A stretch of 64,000 nucleotides of DNA, taken from assembly GCA_022447365.1 (NCBI GenBank), contig JAKVBL010000004.1:62001-126000 (forward strand), read 5' to 3'. A model generated the notes under the pieces. It was not told the origin of the DNA. It was given only the letters and a program-made list of their open reading frames with translations, and searched no databases. The position numbers were made by a program, and so were the translations under genes. This DNA comes from Oleiphilaceae bacterium (GTDB lineage: Bacteria > Pseudomonadota > Gammaproteobacteria > Pseudomonadales > Oleiphilaceae). How positions within the stretch are numbered: the first letter of the stretch is position 1; the number at the start of each line of letters is the position of its first letter. This document shows positions 44,968 through 53,961 of this stretch, piece by piece.

Positions 44968-46320
44968 ATGCAAAAAATCATCAATTGGTTAACCGAAAAC
45001 AATATCACTGAAGTCGAGTGCATTACGCCAGACCAAACAGGTATTGCTCGCGGTAAAATAATGCCTACAGAAAAATTCATCGCAGAAGCAGGTATTCGCT
45101 TGCCAGAATCTGTCATGCTGCAAACAGCCACTGGCGACTATCCAGATGACGAGCTCTATTACAATCTTTTAGACCCTGCTGATATCGACATGATTCTTAA
45201 ACCAGATGAGTGCGCGATGTTTTCTGTTCCTTGGGCATTGGAGCCTTCGGCGCAGATCATTCACGATTGTTTCGATGGTGCAGGCAAAGAGTTTCCATTA
45301 TCTCCGCGTGCCATTTTGAAGAAGGTGCTCGCCTTGTTTGATGAAAAAGGGTGGCAGCCAATTGTTGCACCTGAGGTTGAGTTATACCTTACTAAGCGCT
45401 GCACGGATCCCGATCTTCCATTGGTTCCACCTGTTGGTCGCAGTGGTCGACAAGAGTCTGGTAGACAATCATTCAGCATTGATGCAGCGAACGAGTTCGA
45501 TCCAATTATCGAAGATATCTACGACTATTGTGAATCGATGAACTTAGATATCGATACAGTTATTCATGAAGAAGGCCCCGCACAGCTTGAATTCAACTTC
45601 CGCCATGGAGACGCTTTGCATCTTGCTGATCAGGTATTTGTGTTTAAGAGAGTCGTTCGCGAAGCGGCACTGAAACATAAAATTGATGCGACGTTTATGG
45701 CGAAACCAATTGAAGGGGAGCCGGGCAGCTCGATGCATATTCACCAGTCTATTATCGATAAAAATACTGGCAAAAATATCTTCTCAAATGAAGAAGGCGA
45801 TGCGTCTGAAAACTTTTATCACTATATTGGCGGCCTTCAAGAATATATCCCTCAAATGATGCCGATCTTTGCTCCAAATGTGAATAGCTATCGCCGTTTC
45901 CAAAGTGGTGAAGATGGCAACGCTCCTGTGAATACTGAATGGGCTGAAGAAAACAGAACTGTGGGGTTAAGAGTTCCTCAAGCGAATGCCGCTGCGCGCC
46001 GTGTTGAAAATCGCTTACCAGGCTCTGATACCAACCCATACCTGGCACTCGCGGGCAACTTGTTATGTGGCTACTTAGGCATGATGAAACAGATTAAGCC
46101 AAGAGAACCTGTTGTCGGGCGCCACAACGAAGTAGATGCACCTTATCTACCGTTAAACTTGGAAGCTGCACTAGAAGCGATGTCAAATTGCGATGACATC
46201 AAAACCTTCTTAGGTGAAGAGTTTGTGGATGGTTTTATCGGGACTCGCTGGGCGGAGTATGAAGGCTTTAAGCGCGTAATTAGTTCTTGGGAACGTGAAT
46301 TTTTGCTATCAACGGTTTAA
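44968..46320 (+). CDS. puuA: Glutamine synthetase-like gamma-glutamylputrescine synthetase (PuuA paralog 2)
   Basis: A 450-residue GS-fold ligase. Key segments are VIHEEGPAQLEFNF, GSSMHIHQSI and the ATP-site GLRVPQANAAARRVENRLPGSDTNPYLA. No GlnA adenylylation tyrosine region is apparent. It opens the pathway by joining glutamate to putrescine. Because it is co-transcribed with puuD and the agmatine genes that form putrescine, it is the better candidate for the putrescine-specific PuuA of the two paralogs. Confidence 0.88.
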   Translation: MQKIINWLTENNITEVECITPDQTGIARGKIMPTEKFIAEAGIRLPESVMLQTATGDYPDDELYYNLLDPADIDMILKPDECAMFSVPWALEPSAQIIHDCFDGAGKEFPLSPRAILKKVLALFDEKGWQPIVAPEVELYLTKRCTDPDLPLVPPVGRSGRQESGRQSFSIDAANEFDPIIEDIYDYCESMNLDIDTVIHEEGPAQLEFNFRHGDALHLADQVFVFKRVVREAALKHKIDATFMAKPIEGEPGSSMHIHQSIIDKNTGKNIFSNEEGDASENFYHYIGGLQEYIPQMMPIFAPNVNSYRRFQSGEDGNAPVNTEWAEENRTVGLRVPQANAAARRVENRLPGSDTNPYLALAGNLLCGYLGMMKQIKPREPVVGRHNEVDAPYLPLNLEAALEAMSNCDDIKTFLGEEFVDGFIGTRWAEYEGFKRVISSWEREFLLSTV

Positions 46321-46322
46321 CT

Positions 46323-47216
46323 ATGACACAAGATCGAGTTGTTAAAGTCGCTGCAGTACAAATTGCTTGCAGTTGGGATTGCCAAGATAATTTGAATAAA
46401 TTAGAAAAGATGATTCGAGCTGCGGCCGCAGACGGAGCTCAAGTCATTCTGCTTCAAGAATTATTTGAGTCGCCATATTTTTGTATTGAAATAAAACTAG
46501 AACATCTCGGTCTTGCAACAGCTCTGAAAGACAACCCGTCTATCAAATGGCTGCAAGCACTTTGTGCTGAACTTGCTGTTGTAATCCCATTTAGTTGGTA
46601 CGAAAAAGCCGGCAATGTCTTGTTTAACTCTGTCGCAATGGTCGATGCAGACGGAGAAATTTTAGGCACGTATCGTAAAACTCATATTCCGGATAGCGAT
46701 GGCTATTTAGAGAAATACTATTTTTCGCCTGGCGATACAGGCTTTAAAGTTTGGAACACACGCTACGCAAAAATTGGTGTAGGTATTTGCTGGGATCAAT
46801 GGTTCCCAGAAACTGCTCGTAGTATGTCTTTAGCCGGCGCTGAACTGCTTTTATACCCGACCGCTATTGGCTCTGAACCAAAAGAACCCGAATTAGATTC
46901 AATGCCACATTGGCGTCGAACAATGCAAGGTCACGCAGCGGCGAACCAAGTTCCAGTGATTGCGGCCAACCGAGTCGGCAAAGAATCGGCTGAGACAAAC
47001 ACAAATGTCATCGATTTTTATGGTTCGTCATTTATTACAGATCATCAGGGCGAGATTCAAGTAAGTGCCGATCGCCAAAGCGAAACATACATCACACACA
47101 GCCTAAACTTAAGTGCGGCGCAACGTGATCGTCACGTATGGGGCTTATATCGCGATCGACGTCCAGAGCATTATTCAGCGCTGCAGCATTTAGATGTATC
47201 TGATCAAGGCGAATAA
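46323..47216 (+). CDS. aguB: N-carbamoylputrescine amidase AguB
   Basis: A 297-residue nitrilase-superfamily amidase with the Glu-Lys-Cys triad at Glu46 (LLQELFE), Lys119 (YRKTHIP) and Cys156 (GICWDQWFPE). It hydrolyses N-carbamoylputrescine to putrescine, carbon dioxide and ammonia. The start lies 2 bases after the puuA stop and the gene is directly upstream of aguA, as is usual for the pair. Confidence 0.95.
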   Translation: MTQDRVVKVAAVQIACSWDCQDNLNKLEKMIRAAAADGAQVILLQELFESPYFCIEIKLEHLGLATALKDNPSIKWLQALCAELAVVIPFSWYEKAGNVLFNSVAMVDADGEILGTYRKTHIPDSDGYLEKYYFSPGDTGFKVWNTRYAKIGVGICWDQWFPETARSMSLAGAELLLYPTAIGSEPKEPELDSMPHWRRTMQGHAAANQVPVIAANRVGKESAETNTNVIDFYGSSFITDHQGEIQVSADRQSETYITHSLNLSAAQRDRHVWGLYRDRRPEHYSALQHLDVSDQGE

Positions 47217-47233
47217 CAACACGAGATCCGCAC

Positions 47234-48334
47234 ATGGCAAAGCTCGATAGCCAAACCCCAAAACAAGATGCTTTCTATATGCCTGCTGAGTCAGGTCCTC
47301 ATGAAGCAGTAGGTTTAATATGGCCCGATAATCTCGAGACTTGGCGAGCCAAGGCATTGCCGGCTCAGGCGGCATTTGTAGAAGTTGCACTGCAGATTGC
47401 TAAGACAACTCCTGTCTATGTCTACGCCAATGCCAGTAGCCTTTCGTCTGCTCGCGCACAATTACCTGAACATATTCAGGTCATTGCCATTGAGAATAAC
47501 GACTCTTGGTTGCGCGACACAGGCTGTAGTTTTCTTATCAACCAAGAAGGAAAGCGCCGCGCCGTCTCATGGAAATTCAATGCCTGGGGTGGTCATTTAG
47601 CGGGAATGTATAGCGATTGGAGTAAAGATGATGCCGTCGCAAAGCAGCTCGCAGATTGCTTTGACTCTGGTGTTTATCAAGCTCCTTTCATCTTAGAGGG
47701 CGGCGCGATTCACGTCGACGGACAAGGCACATGCTATACAACGGAAGAATGCCTGTTACATCCCAGCCGCAATCCAGAGCTAAGCAAAGCGCAAATTGAA
47801 GCCTACTTAAAACAGTACCTAAATGTGGACGTTGTATTCTGGCTACCTTTAGGGCTCTATGCCGATGAAGACACTAACGGACACATCGATAACATACTGC
47901 ATGTCGTAGCACCGGGTGAGGTAGTCTTAACGTGGTGTGACGATCCATCTGATCCTCAATATGAGATTTCACGACTAGCTGAACGTGCTCTCAACTCTCA
48001 TCCTGATGCACAAGGTCGGACCATAACGATCCATAAAATCCCAATGCCCGGCCCCTTATTTATGAGTGCAAAAGAAGCGGATAGCTTCGACGCCGAGCCG
48101 CATGAATCTCGTTATGAAGGCGTGCGGCTAGCGGCAAGTTATACCAATTTTTTAATCACCAACCAACAAATCATTTATCCGTTGTTAGATCCAAAAACGG
48201 ATGTTCAAGCCGCTGAAGTTCTTCAACAGGCGTTTCCTGATTCTCAGATCACAGGCATAAAAGGTGGACGGGAAATTTTATTAGGCGGCGGTAATATTCA
48301 TTGCATCACGCAACAAATCCCTAAAGCGTCCTAA
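47234..48334 (+). CDS. aguA: Agmatine deiminase AguA
   Basis: A 366-residue guanidine-modifying enzyme converting agmatine to N-carbamoylputrescine and ammonia. The catalytic cysteine is Cys357 in GGGNIHCITQQ, and the substrate-binding DTGCSFL and GHIDNILHV segments are present. The start has the typical MPAESGPHEAVGLIWP run. It is the last gene of the puuD operon. AguA and AguB together feed agmatine-derived putrescine into the gamma-glutamyl route. Confidence 0.96.
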   Translation: MAKLDSQTPKQDAFYMPAESGPHEAVGLIWPDNLETWRAKALPAQAAFVEVALQIAKTTPVYVYANASSLSSARAQLPEHIQVIAIENNDSWLRDTGCSFLINQEGKRRAVSWKFNAWGGHLAGMYSDWSKDDAVAKQLADCFDSGVYQAPFILEGGAIHVDGQGTCYTTEECLLHPSRNPELSKAQIEAYLKQYLNVDVVFWLPLGLYADEDTNGHIDNILHVVAPGEVVLTWCDDPSDPQYEISRLAERALNSHPDAQGRTITIHKIPMPGPLFMSAKEADSFDAEPHESRYEGVRLAASYTNFLITNQQIIYPLLDPKTDVQAAEVLQQAFPDSQITGIKGGREILLGGGNIHCITQQIPKAS

Positions 48335-48369
48335 CAAAATCTGCTAAGCCTCCAGGGATAGTACGTTGA

Positions 48370-49320
48370 CTAGGTATCGAATTCATTCTGACTGAATGAA
48401 ACTCTGTCAGATATGGAGTGATCGTAGCGCTCAGATATCGCATTAACGGCATTAATGCGTGGGAACAAGCCTTGTCCGTTGGCCAGTTGAATAGCTAGAC
48501 CTGGTCGCGCATTCAACTCCATCAGCAAGGGGCCTAAGTCTTTGTCTAAGACTAGGTCGACACCCAAATAACCAAGATTCGTGATTTCATAGCAACGCGC
48601 CGACAAAGCCAGCAAGTCATCCCATCGCGGAATATTAAGCTTCGTGAGATCTTTGCCTGTATCAGGGTGAAAGGTCACTGGGTTGTCGCGCATAACTGCT
48701 CGCAACGTACTGCCATTACGGATGGATAAACCAACACCAACAGCCCCTTGATGCAAGTTAGCCTTGCCGTGAGACGAGTGCGTGGACAATCTCGTCATCG
48801 CCATCACCGGATAGCCCTTGTAAACGATCACACGAATATCCGGGACGCCCTTATAGCTCATACCTTCAAAGCACGGATCAAATTGAACTAGAGATTCGAC
48901 AATGGCCACATCATTTCGTCCGCCCAAGCTATAAAGACCACTTAGAATATTGGAGATGTGACGATGTACATGATTACTATCAATTTCAGAGCCATCTGTA
49001 CGGATGAAGTGATCGCCTCTACGATCAACAATTACCAAAATTCCTTTACCACCACTGCCCTGAGCAGGTTTGATAACGAAACCCTCGAGCCCTTTTAATG
49101 TTGATTCCAAACTACGTAACTCATATTGCGCGCGGAACACGGCAAGTAGGTCAGGCGTCGCAATACCAGACTTCAGACAAAGTTGTTTGGTTTTCAACTT
49201 ATTGTCGACAAGGGGATACAATTGGCGAGGGTTGTTCTCTGCAATCAGCTGGACATTGCGGCGGTTCATTCCGATGATGCCGCATTGTTTTAGACGTTTA
49301 GGGCTGGCAAAACCAAACAT
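48370..49320 (-). CDS. Alpha-L-glutamate ligase-like protein (RimK-type ATP-grasp)
   Basis: A 316-residue ATP-grasp protein. The glycine-rich ATP loop is FVIKPAQGSGGKGILVI and the metal-binding end is LLMELNARPGLAIQLANG. The family is named for similarity to RimK but its acceptor is not established. The upstream ATG 49326 overlaps the previous gene by four bases; 49320 (MFGFASPKRL) is equally possible. It is the third gene of a conserved trio with an inactive-transglutaminase membrane protein and a retropepsin-like lipoprotein. Confidence 0.85.
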   Translation of the reverse strand: MFGFASPKRLKQCGIIGMNRRNVQLIAENNPRQLYPLVDNKLKTKQLCLKSGIATPDLLAVFRAQYELRSLESTLKGLEGFVIKPAQGSGGKGILVIVDRRGDHFIRTDGSEIDSNHVHRHISNILSGLYSLGGRNDVAIVESLVQFDPCFEGMSYKGVPDIRVIVYKGYPVMAMTRLSTHSSHGKANLHQGAVGVGLSIRNGSTLRAVMRDNPVTFHPDTGKDLTKLNIPRWDDLLALSARCYEITNLGYLGVDLVLDKDLGPLLMELNARPGLAIQLANGQGLFPRINAVNAISERYDHSISDRVSFSQNEFDT

Positions 49321-49322
49321 GA

Positions 49323-50840
49323 TCAACGATGTTCCAAAATCGATTTGAAGCGTCTTAAATCACTTAAGCGATAGCCGTTGTAATTTCCTATCGCTAAAAT
49401 CGCCGCCAATACTAGTAATAAGCTTTCGGGATATAAGAAAACAAAATCTGCAACGTAGGTATTACTCATCAAAATATAGCTCACTACTGCCGTGAGCAAA
49501 CTACCTAAGCCTTGAATCCCGACTTCTCTTGGACCTTCTTCTTCCCAAAGAATAGAAAGACGCTCAACCGTCCACGCGGTAATTATCATAGGGAAAAACG
49601 TCACTTTAAGTCCCCATGGGATACCAAGTTTATGACTCGCAATACCAATAGCTGCAAAAATAATAATCACAAACACAAGTACTGACGCGATTCTTGGCAC
49701 CAGCAGTAAATTCAGACGGCTTAGCCAAGATCGAAGTAACAAGCCAATGCTAATCACCAAGACAAACAGCGTCAGCCCGACAATGAGCTCAGTCTGCAAA
49801 AAAACCATGGCTATTAATACCGGCATAAACGTCCCAGACGTTCTGATGCCGATTAGATTTCGAAAAATAACAACAACCAAAGCGCCCAAGGGAATAATCA
49901 ACAGCAACTTAAAAGTGCTTTGCTCAGAAATTGGTAAAGAATAAATTGAAAAGTCGATAAACAAGCTATCTGCGATCCCTTGACTCTCTACCGACGTGGC
50001 AAGCGCATTGCGATACTCTCTGAGCATTGAAAAACGAAGTTCCGCATTTCGACCTCCGTAAATTTCAATAAGCGGCTCATCGCCCTCTTGGAACAAAATT
50101 AGTCGGTTAGGCTGAATTACATACTCTTCTAAGGCATCGATGGTATGCCACGCGTCCTGTTCGTAAACCCTTAAAAATTGCTGAATAGGCGTGTTGCGTT
50201 TGCGATCACGCAGCATCAAGCCTTGTGCAGCTTTGCTATGTACACCCGAGTAAGCTAGTAATTTTTGCGCAAGCTCTATGCGCTTACTTAAGCGTGCGTT
50301 CTCACCTAATAGAACCAGCATGCTCGGCTCATCAGTATTCATCATATCTAACAAAGCCAGCGCTTTTCCTTTGTGTGAACGATACTGTTCAAGCGACCTT
50401 GTAATCGCATCAACCGCCTGTTTTTCACTCACGAGAAATGTTGGGAGACTGAGCTCTTTTGGTGACGGTCTCGTGTAATTATCATTATTCAAAAACCACG
50501 TAACATAACGAATCGCAGCTTCTTGCTTACCTAGATTCATTTTCCCTTCAAGCAGAACCGATTCATAACCGTTTTCTGAGTTATTCTTTTGCGACTGGAA
50601 AGGACCAAATTTTTGAGTGACTAAGGTACGACGGTAAGGGTTTTTATCTGCAGCATTGATAAACAATCGAACAGATTCTTCAGTGGCTTCAAACGAGAGC
50701 TTTATTTCGACAGACCATACTTCTTGGTCTTGATTCGTCGTGAGCGGAAACGAGAGCACTTGGTTTTTATAGGCGACCGCGCCGAGACCCAAAATTATAA
50801 GTACACTGATGACGAACGCAATTTGAAGCCGGGAGTTCAT
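49323..50840 (-). CDS. Inactive transglutaminase/7TM membrane protein (UUP1 family)
   Basis: A 505-residue membrane protein. An N-terminal helix (about 7-30) is followed by a periplasmic region of about 280 residues, the UUP1/inactive transglutaminase part, then seven hydrophobic segments from about residue 305 onwards (FKLLLIIPLGALVVVIF and following). No Cys-His-Asp transglutaminase triad can be seen. It overlaps the ligase gene by about 4 bases and follows the lipoprotein gene by 8, indicating one operon. The family has no settled function. Confidence 0.82.
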   Translation of the reverse strand: MNSRLQIAFVISVLIILGLGAVAYKNQVLSFPLTTNQDQEVWSVEIKLSFEATEESVRLFINAADKNPYRRTLVTQKFGPFQSQKNNSENGYESVLLEGKMNLGKQEAAIRYVTWFLNNDNYTRPSPKELSLPTFLVSEKQAVDAITRSLEQYRSHKGKALALLDMMNTDEPSMLVLLGENARLSKRIELAQKLLAYSGVHSKAAQGLMLRDRKRNTPIQQFLRVYEQDAWHTIDALEEYVIQPNRLILFQEGDEPLIEIYGGRNAELRFSMLREYRNALATSVESQGIADSLFIDFSIYSLPISEQSTFKLLLIIPLGALVVVIFRNLIGIRTSGTFMPVLIAMVFLQTELIVGLTLFVLVISIGLLLRSWLSRLNLLLVPRIASVLVFVIIIFAAIGIASHKLGIPWGLKVTFFPMIITAWTVERLSILWEEEGPREVGIQGLGSLLTAVVSYILMSNTYVADFVFLYPESLLLVLAAILAIGNYNGYRLSDLRRFKSILEHR

Positions 50841-50848
50841 AAGAGCAC

Positions 50849-51511
50849 CTAATCGAGCACCATATAACGTTGACTGGTATCAACGAGCACATTGCCTTCA
50901 AGAAAGCTACGACCGACCAACAACGGGTATCTGAATTCTGAACGGTCATTCAAATTCACCTCTGTCTTCATTTTAATATCGCCCATAGTGAGCGTCAGCT
51001 CGACCACGTAACGTTCATCAGATGCTCGATCATGTTGCTTAATCTTAGATTTACGCGTGATAGGTGCTTTGACTCTTACAGGCTTCGACTTTTTGAAAGG
51101 ATGGATATTAAAAGAGGCCCACGTGCGCCCATCTCGCTCAAATAATTGAATATCTTCCGCATGGATCGAACTTGTCGCAGCTCCGGTATCAATACGTGCT
51201 TTAAATCGATTACGTTTTGCATTCACGGAAACCCACTCCACCTCACCAATAATTGGCAGGCTGGTGTGATGTAACGATTTAACAGGCTGTATCTGCGAAA
51301 CGTCTTGCTTTGGGCTAGGGCATTCTAGCGTTTTTTCTAATACAGGCTGAGGTTTTAACCCTGGACATACCGGGCATGGTGCATGTACCTCCTTGACCAC
51401 CACTTTTTCAACAACTTTCACCTCAGGTTCAACGACCTGCTGTTTCTGCCCAATCAAAGCACAAGAAGGCAAGACAACAATGACAGCAATGATGAATAAA
51501 TAACGTAGCAT
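50849..51511 (-). CDS. Retropepsin-like putative ATP-dependent zinc protease, lipoprotein
   Basis: A 220-residue exported lipoprotein. The signal peptide ends in the lipobox LPSC (Cys17). The C-terminal domain (about 75-220) has the family motif FKARIDTGAATSSIHAEDI, where DTGA resembles the active site of retroviral aspartic proteases, and ends LLVGRSFLEGNVLVDTS. The traditional name, ATP-dependent zinc protease, has little support; no ATP site is visible. It is the first gene of the trio and probably anchored in the outer or inner membrane. Confidence 0.83.
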   Translation of the reverse strand: MLRYLFIIAVIVVLPSCALIGQKQQVVEPEVKVVEKVVVKEVHAPCPVCPGLKPQPVLEKTLECPSPKQDVSQIQPVKSLHHTSLPIIGEVEWVSVNAKRNRFKARIDTGAATSSIHAEDIQLFERDGRTWASFNIHPFKKSKPVRVKAPITRKSKIKQHDRASDERYVVELTLTMGDIKMKTEVNLNDRSEFRYPLLVGRSFLEGNVLVDTSQRYMVLD

Positions 51512-51740
51512 GGATGCTCCATACGTCTAAAAGCAATCGAATAGCCAGAGCGTAAGTGTAGTTAAAAATTTAAAAATTGAAGGTTTGTTTGAATAAGCCA
51601 GACTGAACTAGCTCATACAAGCCATAAAAATGAGGGCGCAGAGTGTAACAAATTCTTCATCACTGCGTTGAACTAAGCTAACAAAACAAACAATGCTGCA
51701 TCGATATTCAGGCAAGTAAAACAAATTGTAAGAAGGTGGC

Positions 51741-51790
51741 GTGGGAACCATATGTTGGCCACCTAAAGGAACCATATAGTGGCCACCTAG
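51741..51790 (+). repeat. Transposon-end-like repeats, left side of island
   Basis: Two tandem copies of GGAACCATAT(GT/AG)TGGCCACC (51744-51763 and 51768-51787), 24 bases apart, have the look of IS21-family end repeats. The first lies in GTGGGAACCATATGTTGGCC (51741-51760), which recurs inverted at 59399-59419. The rest of 51512-51970 contains no supported gene. Confidence 0.6.
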
Positions 51791-51970
51791 TCCGTCAAAC
51801 AACCGTATCTGGCATTTCCTAACTTCCGAACATAGACAAAAGCGGCTGTTGAGTTACTTTGTATCTGGCGTCTGCTTACAATAAGTTGTCAGACATTGCT
51901 GCCTTAACAAATCTCAAGTACTTGTGGGAATAGCTGATCTATGTTGCTGCTCAGGCAATATCCGAAGATG

Positions 51971-52000
51971 TTGACTCAATATAATCCATTGGATTATACT
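51971..52000 (+). promoter_or_regulatory. Promoter and palindromic operator of the RelE-type toxin-antitoxin operon
   Basis: A -35 TTGACT (51971-51976) and a -10 TATACT (51995-52000) have an 18-base spacer. Between and over the -10 lies the perfect palindrome TATAATCCA-T-TGGATTATA (51980-51998), an ideal autoregulatory site for the antitoxin. The toxin ATG starts only 8 bases after the -10, so the transcript may have no leader. Confidence 0.7.
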
Positions 52001-52007
52001 TTGACCC

Positions 52008-52349
52008 ATGCAAACTATTGTTGAATTACCAGAGTTTCAGAAACGCGCTTCAGATCTGTTAAAAGGTGAAGAGAAGACGAGCATTATTAATTACCTAGCT
52101 GCGCACCCTCAAGCGGGGAATATTATGCAAGGTACTGGCGGTATCAGGAAATTACGGTGGTCTGCAAAAGGAAAAGGCAAAAGCGGAGGCGTGCGTGTCA
52201 TCTACTATTATCACAACGGCTCGATTCCGCTCTTCTTGCTTACTGTATTTGAAAAGGGTGAAAAGGCCAATCTAAGCAAAACTGAACGAAATGATTTGGC
52301 CAAGCTTACTACTTTACTTGTTAATAGTTATGGTGAATCAGATGTCTAA
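52008..52349 (+). CDS. RelE/HigB-type toxin of a type II toxin-antitoxin system
   Basis: A 113-residue RelE/ParE-superfamily toxin. The segments GNIMQGTGGIRKLRWSAKGKGKSGGVRVIYYY and LFLLTVFEKGEKANLSKTERNDL follow the HigB2-like subgroup, which cleaves mRNA at the ribosome. There is no ribosome site; the ATG is at or near the predicted transcription start (leaderless). It precedes its antitoxin and overlaps it by 8 bases. Confidence 0.9.
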   Translation: MQTIVELPEFQKRASDLLKGEEKTSIINYLAAHPQAGNIMQGTGGIRKLRWSAKGKGKSGGVRVIYYYHNGSIPLFLLTVFEKGEKANLSKTERNDLAKLTTLLVNSYGESDV

Positions 52350-52629
52350 TACGTTCGCAAGCATTAAACAGGGGCTCCAAGAGGCCATTGATTACTCTGA
52401 GGGCAAACTCAAAAAAGCGGTTGTGCATGAGTTTAGCCCTCTTGATGTCAAAGAGATTCGCGCGAAAGTCGGCATGTCGCAAAATGAATTTGCATCGGCT
52501 TTCGGCATTAGTGTCAGTACATTACGTCATTGGGAGCGAGGAGATCGAAAACCTCAAGGCCCGGCACTGGTCCTACTAAATGTCGTTGCTAAAGAGCCTG
52601 AAACAGTTCTTAAGGCTTTGGCATCATAA
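52342..52629 (+). CDS. Antitoxin, NadS/HigA-type HTH protein
   Basis: A 95-residue protein with an XRE-type HTH (about 45-75: VKEIRAKVGMSQNEFASAFGISVSTLRHWERGDRKPQGPA), the form found in NadS antitoxins. ATG 52342 has GGTGA at good spacing and overlaps the toxin stop by 8 bases; longer starts (52330, 52291) lack support. It should bind the toxin and the palindrome at 51980-51998. Confidence 0.9.
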   Translation: MSNTFASIKQGLQEAIDYSEGKLKKAVVHEFSPLDVKEIRAKVGMSQNEFASAFGISVSTLRHWERGDRKPQGPALVLLNVVAKEPETVLKALAS

Positions 52630-52702
52630 TTGTCCGCTGATGCGCTTAAGGATCACGGGCGTTGTAATTACGCTATTTTGTTTACTTTAGTTGAAAGAAA
52701 AA

Positions 52703-53488
52703 ATGGAATTAAACCTCTTTCAAGTCGATGCTTTTGCGACTGAGCTTTTTGAAGGTAATCCTGCCGCGGTATGCCCTTTACAGTCATGGTTACCGGATGA
52801 CCTGCTTCAAAAAATTGCCCAAGAAAACAATCTTTCTGAAACGGCGTTCTTTGTAGAAACACAAAATTTCTTTCGTTTACGTTGGTTCACGCCTGAACAT
52901 GAAGTCGATCTTTGTGGGCACGCTACTTTGGCTGCATCGCACGTTTTATTTAAGCATCTTGGCTATTCTGGCAAGGCCATTCGATTTCAGACAAGAAGCG
53001 GCATTCTGGTTGTCGAAAGAACTGACTCTGGTTATGGCATGAACTTTCCTGCTGCAGTTCTAACGGAAACAACAAACCATGACATCCTTTCAGAGGCGCT
53101 AGGGATTGAGCCGAAAGCAGCATGGTCAGCTTCTGATTATATTGCCGTTTTAGATAATGAAGCCGAGGTCTTGGCTGTTAGCCCCGACTTTTTAAAACTC
53201 TCTGAACTTGACTTACGTGGGGTTATTGTCACTGCTCCTGGTGATGAGTTCGACTTCGTTAGTCGCTGCTTTTTTCCGAAATTGGGGGTAAACGAAGATC
53301 CAGTTACTGGGTCAGCACATTGTGAATTAGCGCCTTATTGGGGCAATAGATTGGGTAAAAGTCACCTTACCGCAAAGCAACTTTCCAAAAGAACAGGTAT
53401 CGTTGAGTGTGAGGTGGATGGCAATAGAGTTGTACTTACTGGCAACGTGGTTGACTACCTGAAAGGTGTAATCAAAATCGACGTGTAG
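52703..53488 (+). CDS. PhzF-family isomerase-like protein
   Basis: A 261-residue PhzF/DapF-fold protein. The opening MELNLFQVDAFATELFEGNPAAVCPL, the ENNLSETAFF block with the catalytic glutamate, and CGHATLAASHVLF are all present, as is EDPVTGSAHCELAPYW. PhzF in phenazine synthesis isomerises dihydrohydroxyanthranilate; most homologues, like this one outside a phz cluster, have unknown substrates. ATG 52703 matches the family; an in-frame TTG at 52691 is unnecessary. Confidence 0.92.
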   Translation: MELNLFQVDAFATELFEGNPAAVCPLQSWLPDDLLQKIAQENNLSETAFFVETQNFFRLRWFTPEHEVDLCGHATLAASHVLFKHLGYSGKAIRFQTRSGILVVERTDSGYGMNFPAAVLTETTNHDILSEALGIEPKAAWSASDYIAVLDNEAEVLAVSPDFLKLSELDLRGVIVTAPGDEFDFVSRCFFPKLGVNEDPVTGSAHCELAPYWGNRLGKSHLTAKQLSKRTGIVECEVDGNRVVLTGNVVDYLKGVIKIDV

Positions 53489-53733
53489 TCAATTTTTCAC
53501 CCCAAGAGTTTTTAACGAGCACAACAATTGGCAGCTTGCTCGAAGGACTATGTACAAACTTCTCGTATGTCCGCATACTCAATGAACCGTAAATAATGTG
53601 GGATTGCAGACTTAACGCTATGACTTCCGCTTCTGTCTACAAGTAAACCTCACAAATAGACAATTGCGCACATCAAGTTGGGAGAAATATCAGGCTTTAA
53701 TTAGGCAGGTTTATTGAGCAAGCAGACATGAAT

Positions 53734-53832
53734 GCCGCTATATGGGGCACTTTTTGCGTAGTGGAGTTTTGGCGCAAAATGGCGAAGCCATGCCAAAGCG
53801 GAACGTAGCAAAAAGTGTCCCTATGGTAGCTT
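53734..53832. repeat. Long imperfect hairpin, attC-like
   Basis: From 5' to 3', GCTA, GGGGCAC, TTTTTGC and TTTGGC pair with GCCAAA, GCAAAAA, GTGTCCC and TAGC, closed by a terminal ATGGC-GAA-GCCAT. The outer boundary on the right is TTTGTTATGC (53831-53840), like the end of an integron attC site, but the matching left boundary (GACATGAATGC) is degenerate. It follows the PhzF gene by about 245 bases. The remainder of 53489-53961 shows no gene. Confidence 0.45.
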
Positions 53833-53961
53833 TGTTATGCATTTTGGGTGCATGAACCCTCAACTAATGCATGATAGGACTAAACCTTATATGGCTCACC
53901 CGTAGCCAGTATGCCCCATGCAGTTCTGGCGAGTGCGATGCAGCAAAGAAGGCTTTTGTGT

